DNA of 64,000 bases from Silicimonas algicola (GTDB lineage Bacteria > Pseudomonadota > Alphaproteobacteria > Rhodobacterales > Rhodobacteraceae): the NCBI RefSeq assembly GCF_003148765.1, contig NZ_QGGV01000003.1:368171-432170 (forward strand), given 5' to 3'. Under the pieces are notes generated by a model that saw only the letters and a list, made by a program, of their open reading frames with translations, was not told the DNA's origin and did not search any database. The position numbers and the translations under genes were made by a program. This document shows, piece by piece, positions 19,637-26,984 of the stretch; position 1 is the first letter of the stretch, and each line of letters opens with the position of its first letter.

Positions 19637-20881
19637 ATGAGCCGCTATTCCGTCTTCGCCGTCGCGCGCGAAGCCTTCCGGAACCACACCGGCTGGCAGC
19701 GCGCCTGGCGCAGCCCCGAGCCGAAGCGGCGTTACGACGTCGTGATCGTCGGCGCGGGCGGGCACGGGCTGGCCACGGCCTATTACCTCGGCAAGAACCA
19801 CGGCATCCGCAACGTGGCCGTGATCGAGAAAGGCTGGCTCGGCGGTGGCAACACCGGGCGGAACACGACGATCATACGGTCGAACTACCTCCAGGACCCG
19901 TCGGCCGCGATCTATGAGAAATCGCGCGCGCTCTACGAGAACCTGAGCCAGGACCTGAACTACAACGTCATGTTCAGCCCGCGCGGCGTGATGATGCTGG
20001 CGCAGACCGAGCACGAGGTCAGGGGCTATCGCCGCACCGCGCAGGCCAATGCGCTGCAGGGCGTCGAGACCGAATTCATCACACCTGAGCGCGTGAAGGA
20101 GCTTTGCCCGATCATCGAGACGCGTGGACCGCGCTACCCGGTCCTCGGCGCGCTCTGGCAGCCGAGAGGCGGCACGGCGCGGCACGATGCGGTTGCCTGG
20201 GGCTATGCGCGGAAGTGTTCCGAGATGGGAATGGACATTCTCCAGCGCTGCGAGGTGACCGGGGTCACGACAGAGGGCGGTCGCGTCACCGGGGTGACGA
20301 CGACGCGGGGTGACATCGGCTGCGGCAAGCTGGGGATCGTGGTCGCGGGGCATTCGGGGCACCTGGCCGCAATGGCGGGGTTCCGGCTGCCGATCGAGAG
20401 CGTGGCGCTCCAGGCGCTCGTGTCCGAGCCGATCAAGCCCTGCATGGACGTGGTCGTCATGGCGAACACCGTTCACGGCTACATGAGCCAGTCCGACAAG
20501 GGCGAGATGGTGATCGGCGGCGGCGCCGACGGCTACAACAACTACACGCAACGCGGCTCTTTCCATCACATCGAAGAAACCGTCCGCGCGCTGATCGAGA
20601 CTTTCCCGATGATCTCGCGCCTGAAGATGCTGCGGCAATGGGGCGGGATCGTGGACATGACGGGCGACCGCTCGCCCATCCTGTCGAAGACGCCTGTCGA
20701 AGGCATATTCATCAACTGCGGCTGGGGCACGGGCGGGTTCAAGGCGATCCCGGGGTCGGGCTGGGGCTTTGCGGAGCTGATGGCGAAGGGTGAAAGCCCG
20801 CTTTGTGCGGCTTTCGGGCTGGAACGGTTCCGAGAGGGTCGGTTCGTCGACGAGAGCGTCGCGGCGGGAGTGGCGCACTGA
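19637..20881 (+). CDS. soxB: Sarcosine oxidase subunit beta
   Basis: 414-residue flavoprotein subunit of heterotetrameric sarcosine oxidase, which oxidises sarcosine to glycine with transfer of the methyl group to tetrahydrofolate. The FAD-binding motif VVIVGAGGHGLATAYYLG is at about 35-52. GGTARHDAVAWGY (179-191) carries the histidine (183) that likely holds the covalent FMN. The C-terminal ILSKTPVEGIFINCGWGTGG is typical. ATG at 19637 follows GGGGA. Unusually, soxD does not follow directly: a separate small gene with its own promoter-like motif and terminator lies between. Confidence 0.95.
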   Translation: MSRYSVFAVAREAFRNHTGWQRAWRSPEPKRRYDVVIVGAGGHGLATAYYLGKNHGIRNVAVIEKGWLGGGNTGRNTTIIRSNYLQDPSAAIYEKSRALYENLSQDLNYNVMFSPRGVMMLAQTEHEVRGYRRTAQANALQGVETEFITPERVKELCPIIETRGPRYPVLGALWQPRGGTARHDAVAWGYARKCSEMGMDILQRCEVTGVTTEGGRVTGVTTTRGDIGCGKLGIVVAGHSGHLAAMAGFRLPIESVALQALVSEPIKPCMDVVVMANTVHGYMSQSDKGEMVIGGGADGYNNYTQRGSFHHIEETVRALIETFPMISRLKMLRQWGGIVDMTGDRSPILSKTPVEGIFINCGWGTGGFKAIPGSGWGFAELMAKGESPLCAAFGLERFREGRFVDESVAAGVAH

Positions 20882-20890
20882 TGGCGCGGC

Positions 20891-20906
20891 GCCTTGTATA
20901 CAAGGC
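20891..20906. promoter_or_regulatory. 16-bp perfect palindrome, GntR-type operator candidate
   Basis: GCCTTGTATACAAGGC is perfectly palindromic and lies 10 nt after the soxB stop. The core TTGTATACAA has the look of operators bound by GntR-family repressors. It lies about 35-50 nt upstream of the GGAAC promoter motif of the next gene, so it could control that gene or the rest of the sox cluster. No GntR gene is in the window. Confidence 0.45.
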
Positions 20907-20941
20907 ATGCGCGGACCTCCGCGCATCGGCGGGACGGCAGC

Positions 20942-20967
20942 GGAACCAGGACCGGTTTCTCCATGTT
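20942..20967 (+). promoter_or_regulatory. EcfG-type promoter motif (N18 spacer) for the 152-aa gene
   Basis: GGAAC at 20942-20946 and GTT at 20965-20967, 18 nt apart and 41 nt upstream of the ATG at 21009. The same pair recurs nine more times in the window; the 18-nt spacer is shared with the site at 29708. Confidence 0.5.
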
Positions 20968-21008
20968 GTGAGGTCAGACTGCTTCACAGAAACACAGGAG
21001 GGCCGACC

Positions 21009-21467
21009 ATGGCCGACACCTATACCCGCACCGACAACACAACGACCCCGCCGCGCGGCGAGGTACGCACGTCCCACACCAAGACCGAGCGTTCCAGCTC
21101 GTCGGGTCTCATCGTCGGCGCGATCATCGCGCTGCTCGTCATCGTGGGCGCGTTGTTCCTTTTCGGCGGCGCGGCGGATGACGAGGTCATTGAAGGCTCG
21201 ACCGTCGATACGGCCGTCCCGGTCGACGACGCCACGCTGCCCGCAGGCGATGAGATTACGCCGGCACCGGATGCGATCGCTCCGGCTGACGACGCGATCG
21301 AGCCTGCCCCCGATGCGATCGTCCCCGCTCCCGATGCAACCGCTCCGGAAGCGACCGCTCCCGCGGTCGACGCTCCTGCTGCCGAGGCTCCTGCCGCCGA
21401 CGCTCCCGCTGCCGAGACGACTGCTCCGGCTGACGACGCAGAGGTCGTTCCCGCTCCGGCCAACTAA
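21009..21467 (+). CDS. Small membrane protein with Pro/Ala/Asp-rich tail, inserted in the sox cluster
   Basis: 152 residues: a hydrophilic N-terminus (1-33, Thr/Arg-rich), one strong membrane helix (about 34-56, GLIVGAIIALLVIVGALFLF), then a 95-residue low-complexity tail built from imperfect PAPDA/APAAEA repeats. Topology suggests an inner-membrane anchor with a disordered acidic tail in the periplasm. AGGAGG lies 6 nt upstream of the start. It has its own promoter motif and a strong terminator, so it is a separate transcription unit between soxB and soxD. Not recognised; a stress-induced envelope protein is one guess based only on the promoter. Confidence 0.8.
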   Translation: MADTYTRTDNTTTPPRGEVRTSHTKTERSSSSGLIVGAIIALLVIVGALFLFGGAADDEVIEGSTVDTAVPVDDATLPAGDEITPAPDAIAPADDAIEPAPDAIVPAPDATAPEATAPAVDAPAAEAPAADAPAAETTAPADDAEVVPAPAN

Positions 21468-21503
21468 GCCGGGCGATCTGACACGGGGCTCGCGCCCCAT
21501 ACT

Positions 21504-21529
21504 GGGCGGCGTCCTTCCGGACGCCGCCC
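21504..21529 (+). terminator. Rho-independent terminator
   Basis: Perfect 11-bp stem GGGCGGCGTCC/GGACGCCGCCC with a TTCC tetraloop (21504-21529), followed by TTT. It closes the 152-aa gene and should block read-through from soxB, so soxDAG must be transcribed from within 21530-21578 or depend on read-through. Confidence 0.85.
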
Positions 21530-21578
21530 TTTCCATGCGTGGACCATCCGTCCCGATCAGGTTTCAGACGGAGAGGCC

Positions 21579-21908
21579 ATGCTGACCCTGACCTGCCCCT
21601 ATTGCGGTATCCCCTGCGACGAGACCGAGCTTGCGGCGGGTGGCGAAGCGCACCTAAAGCGCTTCGGACCCGGTGCCTCGGATGCGGAGTTCGAGGGTTA
21701 CATGTTCCACCGCGAGAACCCGAAGGGTGTCCATTTCGAGCGCTGGCGACATGCCTATGGCTGCGGCAAGTGGTTCCTGGCCGCGCGGCACACGGTCACG
21801 ATGGAGGTCTTCGGGACCTACGAGGCGCAAAGCACCGAGCCGCCGCAGGAGGTTCGCGACCGCATCACGGCCAGGCACCCCGGCTGGACCTGGAGGGACT
21901 TCGCGTGA
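21579..21908 (+). CDS. soxD: Sarcosine oxidase subunit delta
   Basis: 109-residue small subunit of heterotetrameric sarcosine oxidase. It has the family cysteines CPYCGIPCDETEL near the N-terminus and the YGCGKWFLAARHTVT block; in structures of homologues this subunit binds zinc. Overlaps soxA (GTG at 21905) by 4 nt. Start ATG 21579 is preceded by GGAGA. Confidence 0.93.
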   Translation: MLTLTCPYCGIPCDETELAAGGEAHLKRFGPGASDAEFEGYMFHRENPKGVHFERWRHAYGCGKWFLAARHTVTMEVFGTYEAQSTEPPQEVRDRITARHPGWTWRDFA

Positions 21909-24900
21909 GCCACAGACTGCCCTCCGGCGGTCGGCTGATCGACCGCGACGTGCCTGTGAGCTTCACGTTCAACGGCAAGACGTTCAAGGGTCTCCGCGGA
22001 GACACCCTCGCCTCGGCCCTTCTGGCGAACGGCCAGCTGATGATGGGACGGTCGTTCAAATATCATCGCCCGCGCGGTGTCGTCGCCTATGGCCCCGAAG
22101 AGCCCAATGCGCTGATGGGTCTCGGGGAGGGCAAGACCTTCGAGCCGAACGCGCGCGCGACCACGACCGAGCTGTTCGACGGGCTGGAGGCGAAGAGCCA
22201 GAACCACTGGCCGAGCCTCGAGTTCGACCTGGGCGCCATCAACGCGCGACTCTCGCGGTTCCTGCCGGCCGGGTTCTACTACAAGATGTTCATGTGGCCG
22301 CGCGGCTTCTGGAAGCATGTCTACGAGCCGGTGATCCGGCAATCGGCCGGTCTGGGGCAACCTCCGCGCAAGCGCGACGCGGACCGTTACGAGCACTTCA
22401 ACATTGCCCTAGATGTCCTTGTGATCGGAGGTGGAATTGCTGGCCTCACGGCCACGCTCGCCGCTGCGGCGGCCGGGGCCGAGGTGATGCTGGTCGAGGA
22501 GACGGCGCACTGGGGCGGACGGGCTGCGGTCGATGGCGGCGAGATCGACGGCGCCCTGGCGTCCGACTGGATTGCCGAGATGCGCGACCGCCTTTCCGCC
22601 ATGTCCAACGTGCGCCTGCGGACGCGCACCATGGGGGCGGGCGTGTACGACCACGGCTACGCGCTTCTCTACGAACGTCTCACGGACCACGCACCCGACA
22701 CGGCAATCCCGCGCCACCGGCTGTGGAAGGTGCGGGCGCGGCAGATCGTCGTGGCAACGGGCGCCATCGAACGGCCGCTGGCCTTTGCCGGGAACGATCT
22801 TCCGGGCGTGATGCTGGCGAGCGCCGTTCGGGACTATGTCGTGAACCACGCCGTTGTCCCCGGACGCCGGACCGTGGTCGTGACGAACAACGACGATGGC
22901 TACCGGACCGCCCTGGCGCTGAAGGCGGCGGGGCTCGAGGTGCCCGCGATCCTCGATGCCAGAACCGACGCACGGGGTCCGCTCTCGGAGGAGGCGCGGC
23001 GCGCGGGGCTGAGGGTTCTTACCGGCCGTGGCGTCTCGATGGTCGAGGGCAAGGGCCGCGTCGAGACAGTCTATGCCTGCGAGCAGGCCGGCGATGGCAC
23101 GGTGACTGAGGACTTCGCGGCGGACTGCGTCGCCATGTCGGGCGGCTGGTCGCCCGCCGTCCACCTGTGGAGCCACGCGGGCGGCAAGCTTGCGTGGAAC
23201 GACGACGAATGCATGTTCCGACCCGACCCCGACGCGGCGCCGAGGGGTGCCGACGGCGAGGTCTTCGTCCGCGCCGCGGGCACTGCGAACGGGGCGGTGA
23301 CGACGCAGGTTGTCCTGCGCGACGCCTTCGCCGCCGGGCAGGCCGCCGCCGAGGCGACGGGCCGACGCGCCACGGGGCGCGCGCCCGAGGCCGAGGAGGA
23401 AGTGCGCCAGATGATGGTGCCGGTGTGGATCATGCCGGAGAACGCTCCCTACAAGCGGCGCGCGAAGGCCTGGCTCGACTTCCAGAACGACGTCAAGGTC
23501 ACGGACGTCGAACTTGCCGCGCGAGAGGGCTTCGAAAGCGTCGAGCACGCCAAGCGCTATACCACGCTCGGCATGGCGACCGATCAGGGGAAGCTGAGCA
23601 ACATCAACGGCCTGGCCGTGCTTTCTCACGCTCTTGGCGTTCCCATTCCCTCGGTCGGAACGACGACGTTCCGCCCCCCGTGGACGCCGATCACCATGGG
23701 CGCCATCGCGGGCGAGGCGCGGGGCGAGTTGTTCCAGCCCATCCGCAGGACGCCGATGCACGACTGGCACGAGAAGAACGGCGCGCATTGGGAACCGGTC
23801 GGTCACTGGCGCAGGCCCTATGCCTATCCGCAGGGCGGGGAGTCCGTCCACGACGCGGTGTCCCGCGAGGTGACGGCGGCACGGCAATCGGCGGGCCTTC
23901 TCGATGCCTCGACGCTTGGCAAGATCCTCGTGAAAGGGCCGGACGCGGGCCGTTTCCTCGACATGGTTTACACCAACATGATGTCGACGCTGGCGCCGGG
24001 GAAATGCCGCTATGGCCTGATGTGCGGCGAGAACGGTTTCCTGATCGACGACGGCGTGGTGGCGCGGCTCGATGCCGACACCTGGCTTTGCCATACGACA
24101 ACGGGCGGCGCGGATCGCATCCACGGTCACATGGAGGAATGGCTTCAGACCGAGTGGTGGGACTGGAAGGTCTGGGTCGTGAACGTCACCGAGCAATACG
24201 GCCAGATCGCTGTCGTCGGTCCGCGCGCGCGCGACGTGCTCGAGGCCGTGGGCGGCGACATGGACCTCTCGAAGGCTGCCTTGCCGTTCATGCAGTGGAA
24301 GGCGGGGACGCTTGGCGGCATCCCGGTCAAGGTGTTCCGCATCAGCTTTTCGGGCGAGTTGTCCTACGAGGTCCAAGTCCCGGCCGGACAGGCGCCGGCG
24401 CTCTGGGACCGGCTGCTGGAGGCGGGCGACCCCTTCGGCATCACACCCTATGGCACCGAGGCGCTGCACGTCCTGCGCGCCGAGAAGGGCTTCATCATGA
24501 TCGGTGACGAGACCGACGGCACGGTGATCCCCCAGGACCTTGGGCTTGATTGGGCGATCTCGAAGAAGAAGGACGACTTCCTGGGCAAGCGCGCGCAGGA
24601 ACGCGACCACATGACGGACCCGTTGCGTTGGAAGCTGGTCGGGCTTCACACGCTCGACGGCTCGGTGCTGCCGGAGGGCGCCTATGCGGTCGACGAGGGC
24701 GTGAACGAGAATGGCCAGCGGCGGACGCAGGGACGCGTAACCTCGACCTATCATTCGCCGACGCTGAAGCGGGGCATCGCCATGGGCCTTGTCGAGCGGG
24801 GGCCGGATCGTATGGGAGAGGTGCTGGATTTCGCGAAGATCGACGGCGGCGTGGTCAAGGCCAGGATCGTGAGCCCGGTGTTCTACGACCCCGAGGGAGT

Positions 24901-24916
24901 GAAGCAGGATGTCTGA
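21905..24916 (+). CDS. soxA: Sarcosine oxidase subunit alpha
   Basis: 1003-residue large subunit. N-terminal 2Fe-2S-fold-like region with FTFNGKTFKGLRGDTLASAL and FKYHRPRGVVAYGPEEPNAL, a NAD-binding Rossmann domain (LDVLVIGGGIAGLTATLAAA, about 170), and a C-terminal folate-binding aminomethyltransferase domain (GcvT-like, about 600-1003; YTNMMSTLAPGKCRYGLMC, AEKGFIMIGDETDG). The GTG at 21905 overlaps the soxD stop; the start fits the family N-terminus. Soluble cytoplasmic enzyme complex with SoxB, SoxD and SoxG that yields methylene-tetrahydrofolate, glycine and hydrogen peroxide. Confidence 0.95.
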   Translation: MSHRLPSGGRLIDRDVPVSFTFNGKTFKGLRGDTLASALLANGQLMMGRSFKYHRPRGVVAYGPEEPNALMGLGEGKTFEPNARATTTELFDGLEAKSQNHWPSLEFDLGAINARLSRFLPAGFYYKMFMWPRGFWKHVYEPVIRQSAGLGQPPRKRDADRYEHFNIALDVLVIGGGIAGLTATLAAAAAGAEVMLVEETAHWGGRAAVDGGEIDGALASDWIAEMRDRLSAMSNVRLRTRTMGAGVYDHGYALLYERLTDHAPDTAIPRHRLWKVRARQIVVATGAIERPLAFAGNDLPGVMLASAVRDYVVNHAVVPGRRTVVVTNNDDGYRTALALKAAGLEVPAILDARTDARGPLSEEARRAGLRVLTGRGVSMVEGKGRVETVYACEQAGDGTVTEDFAADCVAMSGGWSPAVHLWSHAGGKLAWNDDECMFRPDPDAAPRGADGEVFVRAAGTANGAVTTQVVLRDAFAAGQAAAEATGRRATGRAPEAEEEVRQMMVPVWIMPENAPYKRRAKAWLDFQNDVKVTDVELAAREGFESVEHAKRYTTLGMATDQGKLSNINGLAVLSHALGVPIPSVGTTTFRPPWTPITMGAIAGEARGELFQPIRRTPMHDWHEKNGAHWEPVGHWRRPYAYPQGGESVHDAVSREVTAARQSAGLLDASTLGKILVKGPDAGRFLDMVYTNMMSTLAPGKCRYGLMCGENGFLIDDGVVARLDADTWLCHTTTGGADRIHGHMEEWLQTEWWDWKVWVVNVTEQYGQIAVVGPRARDVLEAVGGDMDLSKAALPFMQWKAGTLGGIPVKVFRISFSGELSYEVQVPAGQAPALWDRLLEAGDPFGITPYGTEALHVLRAEKGFIMIGDETDGTVIPQDLGLDWAISKKKDDFLGKRAQERDHMTDPLRWKLVGLHTLDGSVLPEGAYAVDEGVNENGQRRTQGRVTSTYHSPTLKRGIAMGLVERGPDRMGEVLDFAKIDGGVVKARIVSPVFYDPEGVKQDV

Positions 24917-25478
24917 CGCTGTGACGGCGCTGCGGGGACGAAGCTTCACCGGAATGGTGACGGTGGAGGACGCGGGTCCCGTCGGGATGGTGACGGTGCG
25001 GGCCGATCTGGCGGACGAAACCGTGCGCGCCGCACTGGCCGCGGCAGGGTCGGATCTGCCCGAGGCGGGCGGGCTGACCTGGTCGGACGATGGCGGCACG
25101 CTCTGGATGTCGCCGGACGAGGCGCTGATCCTTTGCGCGGCCGACGAAGCGGCGCAGAAGGCCTCGGCGCTCGCTCGCGCGCTTGACGGAAGCCACGCGC
25201 TGGTGGCCGACGTTTCGCAGGCCCGGATCGTCATTCGGCTCACGGGCCGGGATGCGCTTGTGCGCGAGGTGCTGGCGAAGCTCTCGCCCGCCGATCTGCG
25301 CGCTTCGGCATTTCCGGTCGGGCGGGTCCGCCGCACGAGGCTGGGGCAGGTGGCCGCCGCCTTCTGGTTTCCGGCCGAGGGCGAGGCGATGCTGATCTGC
25401 TTCCGATCGGTCGCCGACTACGCCTTCGCGCTTCTGTCGAATGCCGCAGCGCCGGGAAGCGACGTCGGGCACTTTTGA
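24909..25478 (+). CDS. soxG: Sarcosine oxidase subunit gamma
   Basis: 189-residue gamma subunit of the heterotetramer, which in crystal structures caps the alpha subunit and contributes to folate handling. Family features are LWMSPDEALILC, VADVSQARIVIRLTGRDA and the C-terminal CFRSVADYAFALL. Overlaps soxA by 8 nt. No terminator is seen after it and DUF924 follows 65 nt later. Confidence 0.92.
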   Translation: MSDAVTALRGRSFTGMVTVEDAGPVGMVTVRADLADETVRAALAAAGSDLPEAGGLTWSDDGGTLWMSPDEALILCAADEAAQKASALARALDGSHALVADVSQARIVIRLTGRDALVREVLAKLSPADLRASAFPVGRVRRTRLGQVAAAFWFPAEGEAMLICFRSVADYAFALLSNAAAPGSDVGHF

Positions 25479-25543
25479 GTTTTCCTTTGTCCTGCAGACC
25501 ACTGGTGACGTAAGCTCACCTTTGCAGCATGGGGGGCGGCGCA

Positions 25544-26191
25544 ATGACGGACCACCGAGCCGAGGAGGTGCTGGACCTCTGGTTCCCGGATAATGGACAC
25601 TGGCTTGACCGAGAGGCGCACGCGCGCTTCTGGGACGAGCGGATGCAAGGCGGGATGGACGCCGTGATCTGCGAGCGCTTCGCGGGGCTGACCGAAGCCG
25701 CGGCGCGGGGACAACTGGATCACTGGGCCGAGACGCCGCGCGGCCGGCTGGCGCTTCTGATCGCCCTCGATCAGTTCCCGCGCTCGCTCTGGCGCGACAC
25801 GCCGGGGGCTTTCGCTCAGGACATCAAGGCATGCCGGCTGGCGCTCGAGGGCGTGGCGAACGGCGCGTTCGACGGGCTGGCGCCCTGGGAGCAGACCTTC
25901 TTCGTCATCTCGATCAGCCATTGCGAGGGGCCGGATCACCTCGAACGGATGCGGATGCTTGGGATCTTGACCGACCGCGTCGCCTCGCGTCTGAAGGAGC
26001 CTCTGCTGGAGATGGCAGAAAGGTTCCGCAGCCAGACCGCGCGGGTCACCGGCATCATCGAGCGTTTCGGACGGCATCCGCACCGCAACGCCGTCCTCGG
26101 GCGGCTGTCGACCCCCGAGGAAGAGGCCTATATCGCCACCGGAGACTTTCCTCATGTCAGGAAGGTCGCCGGAGAAGCCGCCGAGGTGTGA
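25544..26191 (+). CDS. DUF924 family protein
   Basis: 215-residue helical protein of the DUF924 (TPR-like) family. Recognised by LDLWFPDNGHWLDREA, FWDERMQGGMDAV, LALLIALDQFPRSLWR and the C-terminal FGRHPHRNAVLGR. Two in-frame ATGs exist (25529 and 25544); the second has GGGGGGCGG just upstream and gives the family N-terminus MTDHRAEEVL. Function unknown. It lies between sox and sodB on the same strand but need not be linked. Confidence 0.9.
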   Translation: MTDHRAEEVLDLWFPDNGHWLDREAHARFWDERMQGGMDAVICERFAGLTEAAARGQLDHWAETPRGRLALLIALDQFPRSLWRDTPGAFAQDIKACRLALEGVANGAFDGLAPWEQTFFVISISHCEGPDHLERMRMLGILTDRVASRLKEPLLEMAERFRSQTARVTGIIERFGRHPHRNAVLGRLSTPEEEAYIATGDFPHVRKVAGEAAEV

Positions 26192-26258
26192 GCCCTTGAC
26201 CCGAGGTCTGAACCGCCACAGGTAAGGCGCAAACAACTGCAACAGAGAGGGGCCCCAA

Positions 26259-26858
26259 ATGGCTTTCGACCTTCCCGACCTTCCGTATTCCCACGACGCC
26301 CTCGCTTCGAAGGGCATGTCGAAGGAGACGCTCGAGTATCACCACGACATTCACCACAAGGCCTACGTCGACAACGGCAACAAGCTGATCGCGGGCACCG
26401 AGTGGGAGAACAAGTCGCTCGAAGAGATCATCAAGGGCACCTACGACAAGGGCGCCGTGGCCCAGTCGGGCATCTTCAACAACATCAGCCAGCTCTGGAA
26501 CCACAACCAGTTCTGGGAGATGATGACCCCGGACGAGAGCAAGATGCCCTCCGAGGTCGAAAGCGCGCTGAAGGACAGCTTCGGCTCGGTCGACGACTTC
26601 AAGAAGAAGTTTTCGGAAGCGGGTGCGGGGCAATTCGGCTCGGGCTGGGCCTGGCTCGTCAAGGACAGCGACGGCGGGCTGAAGGTCACGAAAACCGAGA
26701 ACGGCGTGAACCCGGTGTGCTTCGGGCAGACGGCCCTTCTGGGCTGCGACGTGTGGGAGCACAGCTACTACATCGATTTCCGCAACAAACGCCCGGCTTA
26801 CCTCGAGAACTTCCTCGGCAAGCTGGTCAACTGGGAGAATGTCGCCTCGCGCATGTGA
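26259..26858 (+). CDS. sodB: Superoxide dismutase, iron type
   Basis: 199-residue Fe/Mn superoxide dismutase, cytoplasmic. The four metal ligands are visible: His in TLEYHHDIHHKAYV, His in LWNHNQFWEMM, and Asp/His in DVWEHSYYIDFRN. The pattern AGQFGSGWAWLV favours iron. AGAGAGGGG precedes the ATG at 26259. Sarcosine oxidase upstream makes hydrogen peroxide, but a direct link is not shown. Confidence 0.96.
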   Translation: MAFDLPDLPYSHDALASKGMSKETLEYHHDIHHKAYVDNGNKLIAGTEWENKSLEEIIKGTYDKGAVAQSGIFNNISQLWNHNQFWEMMTPDESKMPSEVESALKDSFGSVDDFKKKFSEAGAGQFGSGWAWLVKDSDGGLKVTKTENGVNPVCFGQTALLGCDVWEHSYYIDFRNKRPAYLENFLGKLVNWENVASRM

Positions 26859-26880
26859 GCGGCGTCCGGATCCCGTTGCG

Positions 26881-26905
26881 AAGGCCCGTCCATGCGGCGG
26901 GCCTT
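26881..26905 (+). terminator. Rho-independent terminator of sodB
   Basis: AAGGCCCG (26881-26888) pairs with CGGGCCTT (26898-26905), 9-nt loop, followed by TTCG. It lies 22 nt after the sodB stop. Confidence 0.75.
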
Positions 26906-26929
26906 TTCGTGTCGACGCCTGCGGCGCCG

Positions 26930-26984
26930 ACCCGCCGGGGGCGCTGCCCCCGGAGCCCCCGGAGTACTTGCGCCAAGAAGAAGA
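26930..26984. repeat. GC-rich palindromic intergenic repeat of Rhodobacterales type
   Basis: A perfect hairpin CCGGGGGC-gct-GCCCCCGG (26935-26953) followed by CCCCCGGAGTACTTGCGCCA and AAGAAGAAG, ending at the stop codon of the gene on the minus strand. From memory, elements with this plan (GC-rich palindrome, a CCCCGGAG-TATTT-like part, then AAGAAGAAG) are scattered between genes in many Rhodobacteraceae. It may also serve as the 3' end of the UdgX operon. Confidence 0.55.
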
